DNA of 53,905 nucleotides. Origin: Lachnospiraceae bacterium. Its GTDB lineage: Bacteria; Bacillota; Clostridia; Lachnospirales; Lachnospiraceae. How positions within the stretch are numbered: position 1 is the stretch's first letter; every line of letters begins with the position of its first letter. Of the stretch, positions 1 to 9,286 are shown one piece after another. The notes beneath the pieces are model-generated. The model was not told where the DNA came from, ran no database searches, and saw only the letters and a list, made by a program, of their open reading frames with translations. The stretch covers positions 1 to 53,905 of the forward strand of contig JAFXAZ010000079.1 in NCBI GenBank assembly GCA_017521985.1, in the 5' to 3' direction. A program made the translations under genes and the position numbers.

Positions 1-295
1 AATTTCTTCCAGATGAGATGACCTTTCATCTCATTTATTAGGAATCTTTCAGGGTTGCATTGCTGTTCATTTGTCAAGGTACTGTTGTCGCTTTCAGCGG
101 CAACTCGCTTACTATATCATAAGCAATTCCACTTGTCAACAACTTTTTTAAATATTTTTAAACTTTTTCAGCCTCAAATATTTCACTGTGCTCGTGAGCA
201 CTTTTGGTATCTTATCAGACCTGTTCCTGTTTGTCAACAGGTTTTTTAAGATTTTTTTCAAAAATCTGAATTGTACGACTTTTAGTACAATTTCA
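1..295. other. Non-coding AT-rich left edge
   Basis: No convincing gene is present before the sensor kinase stop. The stretch holds several short inverted repeats: ATGAGATGA/TCATCTCAT around 13-36, a CGCT/AGCG stem around 88-105, GTGCTC-GT-GAGCAC at 188-201, and the terminator-like stem listed separately. The mix of short stems and T-runs resembles spacer DNA next to a highly expressed transcription unit, possibly an rRNA operon lying to the left. That is an impression only; no rRNA sequence is in the window. Confidence 0.4.
219..247 (+). terminator. Rho-independent terminator, plus strand
   Basis: ACCTGTT (219-225) pairs with AACAGGT (236-242) and is followed by a run of six T. It would end a plus-strand transcript arriving from the left of the window. 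It lies just beyond the 3' end of the minus-strand sensor kinase gene. Confidence 0.5.
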
Positions 296-1765
296 TCACT
301 TTGTGCTCAATTCAAACCAAAATGCAACGCCGTTTTCCACATTATCTACACCATAATTCTGCTTTATACCTGTCATAATTGCTTTTACAATAGAAAGTCC
401 TACACCACTGCCACCATAAGCTCTGGTTCTGGCTTTGTCCACCTTGTAAAATTTATCCCAAATATGTTCTAAATCTTCTTCCGGAATATGCCTGCCGGTA
501 TTGAAAATAGTTACTCTCGCCTTTTCCCCAAGCTGCTCAATTGTCACTTTAATTTCTTTTTCTTCGCCACCCACGTGATGTATTGCGTTAGAAAAATAAT
601 TCATAACTACTTCTTCTATTTTAAACTCATCTCCCCATGCAAACAAATACTCCGGGCTGCTAATAGAAAGCTTCACACTTTGTTCTTTTAACAAAATATC
701 TGCACTATTAATATAATTTCTTACAAGTGCCACCAAATCAAAGCGTTCCATCACAACATGTTTACTGCCACTTTCCAGTTCACTTAAGGTCATCAGGTTC
801 TTTACCATCCGGTTCATACGCTCTGCTTCGTCACTAATAACCTCTAAATAGTAGTTCATGCTTTCCGGGTCGTCGATAACCCCCTCTTTAAGCCCCTCCG
901 CATAGCCCTGAATCAATGCAATCGGAGTTTTTAACTCATGAGAAACGTTACCGATAAATTCCTGACGCTGCATATCAATTTCTTCTTTTTTTTGAATATC
1001 CTGCTGAAGTTCGAGATTTGCTGTTTTTAGTTCCGAAATGGTCCGTTCCAGTGACTCAGAAAGACTATTCATGTTATTTCCAAGAATACCAATCTCATTT
1101 TTTTCATTTCCGGTATACTTTGCATCAAAGTCCAATTTCGTAATCTGCTCTGATAACTGTGCCAACTTCAAAATCGGATTACTGATTTTGCCAGAATAAA
1201 TCCATGAAATCATTCCACCTAAGATAACAGAAACAATTCCAATTACACATAAAAATTTACTGGAAATAACTGCACTTTCCCTAATGCTCTCCATCGGAGT
1301 AGAAAACAAAAAGATATACCCATTGTCCAGCCTGCCCCACATCTCCATATTAATTGTATTTGTTCTGCTGTCCACTGTTGAAACAATTACATATGTTTCT
1401 TCCCAAACAAGTGTCTCGGTAGCCGGCATCATTCCCCAGACATACTGCAACAACTTTCTGCTTAACGCCTCGTAATTCATACCGGATGTAATTATCGGAT
1501 AATTTATTTCATTTAAAAGAATCATATCCAAGTTGTACCTATTACAAGCATTTTCCAATTTTATTAAAAATTCTTCACTGGTAATACTGCCTCTTGTAAC
1601 GTTTACATTTAACAATTCATAGGTTTGGATTAAATTTTTTTCTTTGTCACCTTTATAAACCCGTTCCAAAAATAGCACATTTGCCAGAAAGCATATTAAA
1701 ATAGTAACTGCAATCAAGACGATTGCAGTTATTGCAAATTGTTTTCGAATAGATTGTTTTTTCAT
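296..1765 (-). CDS. HAMP-domain sensor histidine kinase
   Basis: Membrane sensor kinase of a two-component system. An N-terminal membrane segment is followed by an extracytoplasmic sensor stretch, a second membrane segment ending near ISWIYSG, a HAMP linker, a HisKA phosphoacceptor motif (GNVSHELKTPIALIQGYAEG) about 280 residues in, and an HATPase domain with the N box (NAIHHV) and G box (GGSGVGLSIVKAIM). I take the start at 1765 because AGGAAAAGC precedes that ATG; an in-frame ATG at 1780 lacks such a signal. It follows the membrane protein gene directly and is probably co-transcribed with it. The probable partner regulator is at 7586-8272, about 6 kb away, an unusual separation. The stimulus is unknown. 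Confidence 0.93.
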   Translation of the reverse strand: MKKQSIRKQFAITAIVLIAVTILICFLANVLFLERVYKGDKEKNLIQTYELLNVNVTRGSITSEEFLIKLENACNRYNLDMILLNEINYPIITSGMNYEALSRKLLQYVWGMMPATETLVWEETYVIVSTVDSRTNTINMEMWGRLDNGYIFLFSTPMESIRESAVISSKFLCVIGIVSVILGGMISWIYSGKISNPILKLAQLSEQITKLDFDAKYTGNEKNEIGILGNNMNSLSESLERTISELKTANLELQQDIQKKEEIDMQRQEFIGNVSHELKTPIALIQGYAEGLKEGVIDDPESMNYYLEVISDEAERMNRMVKNLMTLSELESGSKHVVMERFDLVALVRNYINSADILLKEQSVKLSISSPEYLFAWGDEFKIEEVVMNYFSNAIHHVGGEEKEIKVTIEQLGEKARVTIFNTGRHIPEEDLEHIWDKFYKVDKARTRAYGGSGVGLSIVKAIMTGIKQNYGVDNVENGVAFWFELSTK

Positions 1766-1785
1766 GCTTTTCCTCAACAAACACT

Positions 1786-3477
1786 TTAATCAAAAATTTT
1801 ACGGAAACCGTCCTTAATAGAAGCACCCCTAAATTCCAAATTGACTTTTGCCCCTGATGCAGGAAAGTAATCATATCCTGTCCTATCACCGCTTATAGGA
1901 TAATAGAAGGTCACGCCTTCTATCTCATAGCTTTCAACCTCATAAACCCCATAATCTTGCTGACAGATATAGTGCTCTGCCAGTCTTGAACTATATATAT
2001 AATATCCTAAAAAACAGCCTTTATAAATTCCATACAAGCAGAAAACAATGTAAACCCCTCTGTGAAGCATCCTTCTCCATGCGAACCTATCACCCTTTTC
2101 ATGCGGAAACAATTCTTGTAGGCACCATCCAAATACAACAAATACAAACAATAACACATACGCATACCCGTAACGAATCAGGGGGGCACTAGTCTGCCAA
2201 AATAAATAGGAGCTTAACAAAGTAATCATTACCAACAACATATCCAAATGCTTAAACTGTCGACGTACCAAAATCACACATATACTTATCAAAGTTATTG
2301 CCATTGCTGCAATGCAACCTAATATTAATATTTTTTCCATGCCGGAAAGAGTGGTAGCAAACCAGTTTGGAAACCAACCGGTAATCGGTACATCAATCAA
2401 ACCTATCGCATACAAAGCTCGTCCCCAAACTTTAATCTGCATTGCATCAACGTCAATATAAAACGCATCCATTTTCCAGTCCACATCAAATAAATCGATT
2501 GCTGTAAATGGATAAAATAACCAACCGGAAATAATAACGGTCCTGACCATCCAAGGTATTGCTACCACTAATCCCATGACAAGATAAATAAAGATTTCCT
2601 TTACACGCTTTTCACGAATGAGCATATATGCCGGTTTAATCAACAACATTAAAATCAAACCTGCCGTCAGTTTAATAGATAACGCATATACACCAACCAC
2701 ACACAAAAGTGCATATGGTGCAATATCATTACATTCTTCCTCTAACGCATCCAACCATTTAATTACAATAAAGAAAATCACACACATAACTGCATAGTCT
2801 GATGCCGGTGACACCACTTCATTGGTAATAGTAGTTAAATAATAAATTGCACCCACTCTTGCAAAATCTGCCACTGAAAAACGTTTTTGCTTCCAGCTTT
2901 TCACAATTGGAAGACACGTCAAACTCAAAAGCAATGCCAAAAAGCCGTTCATCGCATGCATAGAATCACCTAATATATACTTCAAGCTATACAACGCACA
3001 CAACGCAAAAAAAGAACTATTATAGGCAAATCGTTCATGCAGATTCCCCAACCCCGGCACAACACCGTACTCTTCCAGCCAACGTATGCTTTGAGCATGA
3101 TACAAATCGCTATCGTAATGAATATAACCTCTGGAAGTAAAATATGCCCATAAAACAAACAACACTCCCATTAGGATTTTGTATCCAATTTCCCATTCCT
3201 GGTGCCACTTGCAAATTGTCCGTATAATGTTGTTCCTATTAAACACAAAAATAACCGCACAGCAAACAAGCATCCCCACATTCGCTGCCAAACTTACTCT
3301 GTAAAATAAACTGAAAAACTGTGCATATACTGTAGCTGCAACAGTTCCTGCCATAAGAATACTGTCTGGTTTTTCAATATTATAGTGGAATACCTTTTCT
3401 ATAAAAGCCACTACTCCAAATCCCAATAAAGAAATAGTAAATAGTGCATATATCCATGTAATAATTATTGTTAGCAT
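1786..3477 (-). CDS. Polytopic membrane protein, GT-C-like
   Basis: A 563-residue integral membrane protein with roughly ten or more hydrophobic segments, a long loop after the first third (YFTSRGYIHYDSDLYHAQSI) and a short extracytoplasmic C-terminal tail. The layout, and the charged loop with HYDSD following early membrane helices, recalls lipid-linked glycosyltransferase-like membrane proteins of the LIC_10190 type. This is a shape-based guess and no substrate can be named. An AAAGGATC ribosome site lies upstream of the ATG. The gene ends just before the sensor kinase start, suggesting one transcript. It is transcribed divergently from tspO. Confidence 0.7.
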   Translation of the reverse strand: MLTIIITWIYALFTISLLGFGVVAFIEKVFHYNIEKPDSILMAGTVAATVYAQFFSLFYRVSLAANVGMLVCCAVIFVFNRNNIIRTICKWHQEWEIGYKILMGVLFVLWAYFTSRGYIHYDSDLYHAQSIRWLEEYGVVPGLGNLHERFAYNSSFFALCALYSLKYILGDSMHAMNGFLALLLSLTCLPIVKSWKQKRFSVADFARVGAIYYLTTITNEVVSPASDYAVMCVIFFIVIKWLDALEEECNDIAPYALLCVVGVYALSIKLTAGLILMLLIKPAYMLIREKRVKEIFIYLVMGLVVAIPWMVRTVIISGWLFYPFTAIDLFDVDWKMDAFYIDVDAMQIKVWGRALYAIGLIDVPITGWFPNWFATTLSGMEKILILGCIAAMAITLISICVILVRRQFKHLDMLLVMITLLSSYLFWQTSAPLIRYGYAYVLLFVFVVFGWCLQELFPHEKGDRFAWRRMLHRGVYIVFCLYGIYKGCFLGYYIYSSRLAEHYICQQDYGVYEVESYEIEGVTFYYPISGDRTGYDYFPASGAKVNLEFRGASIKDGFRKIFD

Positions 3478-3564
3478 ATTCTGATCCTTTTCTTATTATT
3501 TTCACGTATTTTTATCATACCACTTCTCATAAAATATATCAACAAACACTCCAAGCAGGTACAT

Positions 3565-4044
3565 ATGTTTCAAAACATAAAACTAAAACCTCTATTTATC
3601 AGTTTACTTTTAAGCCTTGGTACTGGCGCACTTTCTTCTCTTTTTACACCCGATTCTCGTGGACAGTATTCGACGTTATATAAACCGCCCTTCGCACCGC
3701 CGGGATGGCTCTTTCCTGTTGTATGGACGATTCTGTTTATCTTAATGGGTGTAGCCGCTTATCTTATCTATGTATCCGACTCAACAGAAAAGACAGAGGC
3801 GCTGAAATTGTATCTGGTGCAATTATTTGTTAACTTCAGCTGGTCCATTATTTTCTTTCGATGGAACGCCTATTTTCTTGCTTTTACCTGGCTGCTTTTA
3901 CTTCTTTATCTGGTGTATCTTACTGCGAAAGAATTTTATGAAATCAATAAAATTGCGGGAATTCTGTTGATTCCGTATCTCGTCTGGCTGGTATACGCAG
4001 GATATATCAATTTATCCATCGCGCTCTACTACCTTGGAAACTGA
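3565..4044 (+). CDS. tspO: TspO/MBR family tryptophan-rich protein
   Basis: 159 residues with five hydrophobic segments, the family's usual size and topology. Family hallmarks visible are the KPPFAPPGWLFPVVWT segment after the first helix and the aromatic FFRWNAYFLAFTW segment in the fourth. TspO proteins bind porphyrins and related hydrophobic ligands in the membrane and are linked to tetrapyrrole handling and stress. The gene is alone on the plus strand among minus-strand genes and ends in a perfect palindromic terminator shared with the convergent gene. It stands between the two halves of a probable two-component system, but no functional link is shown. Confidence 0.93.
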   Translation: MFQNIKLKPLFISLLLSLGTGALSSLFTPDSRGQYSTLYKPPFAPPGWLFPVVWTILFILMGVAAYLIYVSDSTEKTEALKLYLVQLFVNFSWSIIFFRWNAYFLAFTWLLLLLYLVYLTAKEFYEINKIAGILLIPYLVWLVYAGYINLSIALYYLGN

Positions 4045-4048
4045 GAGG

Positions 4049-4070
4049 AAGGCTGCTGATCAGCAGCCTT
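4049..4070. terminator. Bidirectional terminator between tspO and DUF4129-like gene
   Basis: A perfect 22-bp palindrome (AAGGCTGCTG, AT, and its complement) sits between the converging tspO stop and the stop of the minus-strand membrane gene. It is followed by T-rich sequence on the plus side. Confidence 0.75.
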
Positions 4071-5309
4071 TTACATATCCTTTTTGATACTTGTCCTAAC
4101 AGTTCTCACATCATCCGCGGTTATGCTTTCGTTACTGTATCTTGCTTTCTCGTAAATTTCTTTCAACGAATCTGCAGAAATTTTGTCACAACATTCCTTT
4201 GCTGTAAGATACTCCAACTCCTTATTTCCGGACGTTCCCACAATAAGAATTTTACTCTTTAACACACGCCTGCGGTACATTTTTCGAATTTTTTCCGTGT
4301 TATTTAAGAAAGAAAACCACCGGGAATGTTCACCACTGCTGCGCTCTATCTCACAACTTTCACGAATATCCAGACCATTTTGAACTTCCTGCTTTTTTTT
4401 CTCTATTTTACGGAAGTTATTTCTAAGAAATTGATAACCTTTTACCAGACCCACAATAATTGCTACAACGATTCCGACAAATGCCGCTGCCATCATCACT
4501 TTTTCTAAGAAAATCCAAAACGGGTGTGCTTCCCCTTTCTCCAAAAAGCCTTGCATACCACCACTATTTCCTTGTGCCTGCTGTGTAGGTTCCGTCTCGG
4601 TGGTATCCATAATCAAGAAAGACATCAAAAAGCGAATGACAGCCAACAGTCCTCTTCCCACCAGTCTGATAATATACGTCAGCCACTCTACATTCACACT
4701 AAGCAGCATAATGGCAACTCCACAAGCCACGTAAACACCGGTCTGCTTCATGCCTGACCTAAATATTTCTGCTTCCGGAATATTGCTGGCACTGTTTTTA
4801 TTGACTAAAACAAAATTTAAATACTGCTCCAGAAAATAATAGAAAAAATATGCAATTACATACATAAATGTCAGGAAAAAGTAATAATGCCCCCACCCAT
4901 TTTTCAAGAATAACTCTTCTACAATGTGTGCGCCGCCAAAAATGGCTATGCTGACAACCGGCATAAAAACCACCTCCTGCGGTATTTCCGCAAGCCTGAT
5001 TTTTATGGAACTTATTACATAAAACACCGTCATGCACAAAGCAATCAGCTTAATCCCAATGGGTGCGCTTACTATACAAACTACTGCCACCGGCAATAAT
5101 TGAACAAAGAAAAACAGAAAAAAATTCTGCACATTTTTACGTGTAATATATAAATAAACGGGAATGCCTAAAAGCGCCATCCACACTCCGAAGAGTGGTG
5201 CATCATATTTGCATGCCCCGGTCAAAGTCATTGCAATTGCCACCATTGCACAATGATTTTTAAAGAATAAAAGCAAATCACAGCCTATTTCAATTGCTCT
5301 TTTTTTCAT
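4071..5309 (-). CDS. Membrane protein with DUF4129-like C-terminus
   Basis: 412 residues: a multi-helix N-terminal half (about residues 10-235), a further membrane helix near residue 280, then a cytoplasmic tail containing TAKECCDKI and EIYEKARYSNESITADDVR. That tail matches the DUF4129 pattern found at the C-terminus of transglutaminase-type membrane proteins beside MoxR and DUF58 genes. The transglutaminase catalytic domain itself is not visible, so this may be the DUF4129 component alone. It is the last gene of the moxR-DUF58 cluster, about 40 bp downstream of the DUF58 gene. Role unknown; probably part of an envelope-associated ATPase-driven complex. Confidence 0.7.
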   Translation of the reverse strand: MKKRAIEIGCDLLLFFKNHCAMVAIAMTLTGACKYDAPLFGVWMALLGIPVYLYITRKNVQNFFLFFFVQLLPVAVVCIVSAPIGIKLIALCMTVFYVISSIKIRLAEIPQEVVFMPVVSIAIFGGAHIVEELFLKNGWGHYYFFLTFMYVIAYFFYYFLEQYLNFVLVNKNSASNIPEAEIFRSGMKQTGVYVACGVAIMLLSVNVEWLTYIIRLVGRGLLAVIRFLMSFLIMDTTETEPTQQAQGNSGGMQGFLEKGEAHPFWIFLEKVMMAAAFVGIVVAIIVGLVKGYQFLRNNFRKIEKKKQEVQNGLDIRESCEIERSSGEHSRWFSFLNNTEKIRKMYRRRVLKSKILIVGTSGNKELEYLTAKECCDKISADSLKEIYEKARYSNESITADDVRTVRTSIKKDM

Positions 5310-5350
5310 CGTTACCTCTTTTCCAAGAGAATCTTTCTAAATTATCTTCA

Positions 5351-6472
5351 TTATCTTCGTAACTTTAGAAACTGCACATGGTCTATTACCGCATCGGATA
5401 CCACAGGCTTTTCCACAGTTGCATAAGGATAAAACCACGTATACGTCAGTTCCTTTTCCTTGCAGCGGGTAAGCAACCCTATAAAATCATCATAACCATT
5501 TGGTGACACAAACAAGGTAATGGTACTTCCGGAATCGTTTAATACAGTTTCTTCAAACAATTCCACAAAACTCCATGGCTGCTTGGCGGTATCAATTCGC
5601 GCCAATGCCCGGCCAATAGCATCCTGCTGCCCTGCACCGGCTCCGCCATCGATTTTAACCCATTCACCGCTGATAACATCCCTGCCGTTGGCATAAAAAG
5701 CCACCTTAATACCTTGCGCCAAAAAAAAGCTTGTAAGCCCCATTACAATACGCATGGAAACCTCCACTCCATCCTCTTTTTTGAGCACACCGGTATCCTC
5801 CGTATTCAGGAAAATACGCACCGTCTGCATAGCAGTGTAATTTTTTTGATTAACCATCAGCGCACCAGTCTTGGCCGTAGCCTTCCAGTTCACGCTGCGC
5901 ATATCGTCATAAGGCTGATACTCACGGATACCACGATATTCAAAGGGGTCTTCCAGCATATGCCTTTTCACAATCACTTCGCCGTTTAACTTCTGCAGCG
6001 ACATGCGAAATTCCTTACTATCATACATTCTTGGATAAACATACAAATAGCAATTGGTGGACATGCTCTCCACCTGTTCACTGGTAAGAAACAAGTCTGC
6101 CCCAACCAAATCAATATTTTTAATATGATAATAGCCTCTCTTTTTACCTACAAACTTGAGTTTTCTGGTAATACGCTCTCCACCGCCAATCTGGAAAATA
6201 TCATTGCGGTAATACTGGTCCGTAGTATTGGAACCCGGATTATCTGCAAACTCTAAATTACGTGACGTCTGAAACTTTACCTTCAACATAGTAAGCGGCA
6301 GCCACTTACGGTTTTCAATCACTTCCACAATCTCACCTTCTTCTCCCTCGGTGATGCCTTTTTGTGAAAAAGTAACGGAAACCTTAAGATTTCTGCTCCA
6401 TAGCTTTTGGTAAATTCTGCGCTGTAATGAAAACAAGAAAAAGGCTATAATTCCTATGCCTAATATTTTCAT
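5351..6472 (-). CDS. DUF58 domain-containing protein
   Basis: 373 residues with an N-terminal hydrophobic segment, a beta-rich middle region and the DUF58 signature around [20 protein letters not shown], followed by a von Willebrand A-like C-terminal fold. DUF58 proteins are nearly always encoded next to MoxR ATPases and are thought to act with them as metal-dependent assembly partners at the membrane. Its start overlaps the moxR stop by four bases (ATGA), a translational-coupling arrangement. The same cluster lies in one minus-strand operon with the DUF4129-like gene. Confidence 0.9.
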   Translation of the reverse strand: MKILGIGIIAFFLFSLQRRIYQKLWSRNLKVSVTFSQKGITEGEEGEIVEVIENRKWLPLTMLKVKFQTSRNLEFADNPGSNTTDQYYRNDIFQIGGGERITRKLKFVGKKRGYYHIKNIDLVGADLFLTSEQVESMSTNCYLYVYPRMYDSKEFRMSLQKLNGEVIVKRHMLEDPFEYRGIREYQPYDDMRSVNWKATAKTGALMVNQKNYTAMQTVRIFLNTEDTGVLKKEDGVEVSMRIVMGLTSFFLAQGIKVAFYANGRDVISGEWVKIDGGAGAGQQDAIGRALARIDTAKQPWSFVELFEETVLNDSGSTITLFVSPNGYDDFIGLLTRCKEKELTYTWFYPYATVEKPVVSDAVIDHVQFLKLRR

Positions 6473-7407
6473 GCACTAAAATCCTCTGTCGGCACTTCTG
6501 TAGTAAGAACAATTCTTTCCAAAAAGGCTTTATTTTCGCCTGCTTTACCGTAGCCCATCACCACACGGTGTGCCAGAACCGGCACTGCCAATGCCTTAAT
6601 ATCATCCGGAGTCACGAAGCTTCTACCCTGCAAATACGCATATGCCTTCACACAGCGAAGGAATGCCAATGTTCCTCGAGGACTTACGCCCATGAGCACA
6701 TTTTCGCCCTCTCTGGTAGCCGCCACAATATTTACCATATATTCTAACACGCATCTATGTACAAAAATATCTTCAATTTCTTTTTTTGCTTGCTGCAAGT
6801 CATCAACGCTAAGCACCGGCGTGAGCGCTGCCAAAGGCTCGTCCTTCATGTACTTCTCCATAATCTGACGTTCTTCCTCCTTAGTTGGAAGTCCCATGGA
6901 AAGCTTCATCATAAAACGATCCATCTGTGCCTCCGGAAGCGGAAACGTACCAGCAGTCTCCACCGGATTTTGGGTAGCAATAACAAAGAATGGCTCACCG
7001 GCAGGATAACTCACACCATCAATGGTAATCTGACGCTCCTCCATACACTCCAAAAGACCTGCCTGGGTTCTAGGTGTAGCTCTGTTAATTTCATCCGCCA
7101 ACAAAATATTGGTAAACGCAGGCCCCTTTCGAAGCACAAACTCACCCTGCTTCTGATCATACATGGTAATACCGGTAATATCACCCGGAAGCAAATCCGG
7201 TGTAAACTGTATTCTGCTAAATGCTGCATCCATAGACCTTGCAAGTGCCTTTGCCGCCTTGGTCTTGCCCGTTCCGGGTACATCCTCCAAAAGCACATGC
7301 CCCTCAGCCAAAAGTGCCGTCAGTAGCAACGTCACAGCCTCATCCTTCCCTACAATTACCTTGCTAATATTCGCCAAAACTTTTTCTTTTAATTCCTTAC
7401 CAGTCAT
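6469..7407 (-). CDS. MoxR family AAA+ ATPase
   Basis: About 312 residues. Walker A is GTGKTK in [20 protein letters not shown], Walker B is [14 protein letters not shown], and sensor-type [22 protein letters not shown] follows, all typical of MoxR chaperone-like ATPases. I start at 7407, where GGAGGGG precedes the ATG; an in-frame ATG at 7476 has no ribosome site. A good promoter lies upstream at 7494-7522. MoxR proteins typically act on a DUF58/VWA partner, here the next gene. The cluster lies between a response regulator and its probable kinase. Confidence 0.95.
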   Translation of the reverse strand: MTGKELKEKVLANISKVIVGKDEAVTLLLTALLAEGHVLLEDVPGTGKTKAAKALARSMDAAFSRIQFTPDLLPGDITGITMYDQKQGEFVLRKGPAFTNILLADEINRATPRTQAGLLECMEERQITIDGVSYPAGEPFFVIATQNPVETAGTFPLPEAQMDRFMMKLSMGLPTKEEERQIMEKYMKDEPLAALTPVLSVDDLQQAKKEIEDIFVHRCVLEYMVNIVAATREGENVLMGVSPRGTLAFLRCVKAYAYLQGRSFVTPDDIKALAVPVLAHRVVMGYGKAGENKAFLERIVLTTEVPTEDFSA

Positions 7408-7493
7408 ACTGCTGCCCCTCCAAAACGTAAAGCCAGGATTGTGGAAGTGCAAAGCACGAAACAATCCGTCTGGCATTTTTTAACGTTATTTTT

Positions 7494-7522
7494 ATTGTAT
7501 CATTGTGTGAGGGTGGGGTCAA
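7494..7522 (-). promoter_or_regulatory. Sigma-A-type promoter for moxR operon
   Basis: On the minus strand TTGACC (7517-7522), a 17-base spacer and TACAAT (7494-7499) form a close match to the housekeeping consensus. It would start transcription near 7487, about 80 bases before the chosen moxR ATG. Confidence 0.75.
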
Positions 7523-7545
7523 ATGAATAATTTGTGAATATAATT

Positions 7546-7582
7546 AAAACCAGCCCGACAAATAAATTTGCCGGCTGGTTTT
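7546..7582 (-). terminator. Terminator after response regulator gene
   Basis: AAAACCAGCC and GGCTGGTTTT form a 10-bp stem with the loop between, four bases after the regulator stop. Minus-strand transcription would end in TTTTAATTA, separating the regulator from the moxR promoter. Confidence 0.75.
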
Positions 7583-7585
7583 GCT

Positions 7586-8272
7586 TTACTCCTTGTCTAC
7601 GCTAAACTTATACCCCAGTCCCCAAATGGTTTTGATGTACTCATTTCCTTTCTCTCCCATCTTGCTGCGGAGCTTCTTTACGTGGGTATCAATGGTACGG
7701 GCATCGCCAAAATAGTCGTAGTTCCACACGCTGTTTAGGATTTTTTCTCTGGAAAGGGCGAGGCCTTTGTTTTCCATAAAATAAGTCAAAAGTTCAAATT
7801 CCTTGTAGCTTAAGTCCACGTCTTTGCCGTCGATTGTCACGGTATGGGCAGATTTGTCCAGCACGATACCGCCTATTTCAAGTGTGTCGCTATCGCTTGC
7901 TACAGTGTTACGTCGAAGCAGCGCCTGTACGCGAGCAACTAGAATCTTTGGGCTAAAAGGCTTGGAAATGTACTCGTCTACGCCCAGTTCAAAGCCCTTC
8001 AGCTCGTCATGCTCCTCTCCGCGAGCTGTCAACATCACTACAGGTACCTTAGAGTAACTGCGAATTTCCTTTAATACCTCATACCCATTGAGCTTGGGCA
8101 TCATCACATCCAAAATCACCAGCGCAATATCATTATTTGCAAAAAAAACATCCAACGCCTGTGCACCATCCTCGGCCTCTAATATAATATAACCGGCCTT
8201 TGCCAAAAAATCATGCACCAGCTTACGCATTCTGCTTTCATCATCCACCACTAATATCTTCAAAGCTTCCAT
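7586..8272 (-). CDS. OmpR/PhoB-family response regulator
   Basis: 228 residues. The receiver domain (residues 1-120) shows the acidic pair VVDDE, the phosphoacceptor in VILDVMMPKLNGYEV, and the conserved T (MLTARGE) and K (YISKPFSP). The C-terminal winged helix has the SYKEFELLTYFMENKG and DTHVKKLRSKMGE motifs for DNA binding. It resembles VanR/WalR-like regulators that are normally encoded directly upstream of a HAMP kinase. Here no kinase follows; the only kinase nearby is at 296-1765. AAGGAG precedes the start, and a terminator follows the gene. Confidence 0.95.
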   Translation of the reverse strand: MEALKILVVDDESRMRKLVHDFLAKAGYIILEAEDGAQALDVFFANNDIALVILDVMMPKLNGYEVLKEIRSYSKVPVVMLTARGEEHDELKGFELGVDEYISKPFSPKILVARVQALLRRNTVASDSDTLEIGGIVLDKSAHTVTIDGKDVDLSYKEFELLTYFMENKGLALSREKILNSVWNYDYFGDARTIDTHVKKLRSKMGEKGNEYIKTIWGLGYKFSVDKE

Positions 8273-8396
8273 TTAAACTCCTTAAAACCCACGGCATTAT
8301 GCCTCACAAATGTTTTCCATGTTAGTGACTTTAGTATAGCACATAAATATGTCTAAAGTGTGAATTTCTTTTTGCTCCTCAACATAAACTATAACT

Positions 8397-8909
8397 ATGA
8401 ATAAGTTAAAACGTCACACTATCATCGGAATTATATTTGTATTAATTACAGGCACCCTTTCACACTTTGTGTATGAATGGTCCGACAACAACACTTTGGC
8501 TGGCTTTCTGTTTCCAATTAACGAATCCGTTTGGGAGCATATGAAGTTAGTTTTCTTTCCAATGTTATTGTATTCTTTTTATATGATTGCAAAATTGGAC
8601 TCCGACTTCCCATGCAGCGCAGCCACTACAATGTTCGGCGTGCTATTAGGCACATTTCTGGTACCGATACTTTTTTACACCTACTCCGGATTTTTAGGAT
8701 ATACCACCAGATTTTTTGACATTGGAACCTTTGTGATAAGTGTGCTGTTATCTTTTTGGGTAATTTACAAACTCACACTGTCATGCAAGCTAGCTTCTTA
8801 CGAAGCAGCACTCAAAACACTGGTACTGGTAATGGCTATGTGCTTTTTTCTGTTTACCTACCAACCGCTGGATATTGGTATCTTTGCAGAACCGGGGAGT
8901 AAACAATAA
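8397..8909 (+). CDS. DUF6512 family membrane protein
   Basis: 170 residues with about five hydrophobic segments. The opening LITGTLSHFVYEWSDNN followed by FPINESVWEHMKLVFFPML is the pattern of small DUF6512-type membrane proteins common in Lachnospiraceae. Function is unknown. It is transcribed divergently from the response regulator and shares a bidirectional terminator with the tmRNA gene. No strong ribosome site is seen before the ATG. Confidence 0.8.
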   Translation: MNKLKRHTIIGIIFVLITGTLSHFVYEWSDNNTLAGFLFPINESVWEHMKLVFFPMLLYSFYMIAKLDSDFPCSAATTMFGVLLGTFLVPILFYTYSGFLGYTTRFFDIGTFVISVLLSFWVIYKLTLSCKLASYEAALKTLVLVMAMCFFLFTYQPLDIGIFAEPGSKQ

Positions 8910-8935
8910 AAAGTGCCGCAAAAACGGCACTTTTT
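8908..8935. terminator. Bidirectional terminator, DUF6512 gene and ssrA
   Basis: AAAAAGTGCCG and CGGCACTTTTT form a stem with a CAAAAA loop. On the plus strand it ends the DUF6512 gene, whose stop it overlaps; on the minus strand it begins three bases after the mature tmRNA end. Confidence 0.85.
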
Positions 8936-8938
8936 GCA

Positions 8939-9283
8939 TGGACTAGACGGGAGTCGAACCCGTGTCCAAAAGCCTATTCCCTGTCCTTCTACTATCATAG
9001 TGGGTTTTTGTGGTTGCCCATTTCCCTCACAAGCCGGCAAACCGACAAGCCGGCAAGCTTGGTAGCTTCATAATACGCCCTAATACGCAAAGCTTAGTAT
9101 CAGTCGTTTCCTACAAAGATGATGCCTGAGTTCCGATGTGTAGGTGCACCGGGTCAGACAACTGCCGATTAGGCAGCGTAAGCTAAATTTTTGTTAGCGT
9201 TTATATTTAAGTTTGTGATTTAACGCATCACCTGCGGATAGCTTCTCCAGCTGCAAGACCCCTGTCGAAACCTTTACTAGCCC
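8939..9283 (-). ncRNA. ssrA: Transfer-messenger RNA (tmRNA)
   Basis: The minus strand begins GGGCTAGTAAAGGTTTCGAC and ends with a T-arm GGTTCGACTCCC and CTAGTCC, which pairs with the 5' GGGCTAG as a 7-bp acceptor stem (one G-U). The internal reading frame at 9169-9198 encodes the tag ANKNLAYAA followed by TAA. The upstream neighbour is smpB, its protein partner. The genomic sequence after the discriminator A is TGC, so CCA is not encoded and must be added. The 5' end lies three bases after the smpB stop, implying processing from a shared transcript. The exact resume codon is not certain. Confidence 0.95.
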
Positions 9284-9286
9284 GGA

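Noticed and set aside
6757-7326. 189-residue plus-strand ORF opposite moxR
   Set aside because: Antisense shadow of the MoxR coding frame, rich in His/Cys/Arg as expected of such shadows.
7408-7476. Longer N-terminus for MoxR
   Set aside because: Extra residues are unlike the family, and the strong GGAGGGG site favours 7407.
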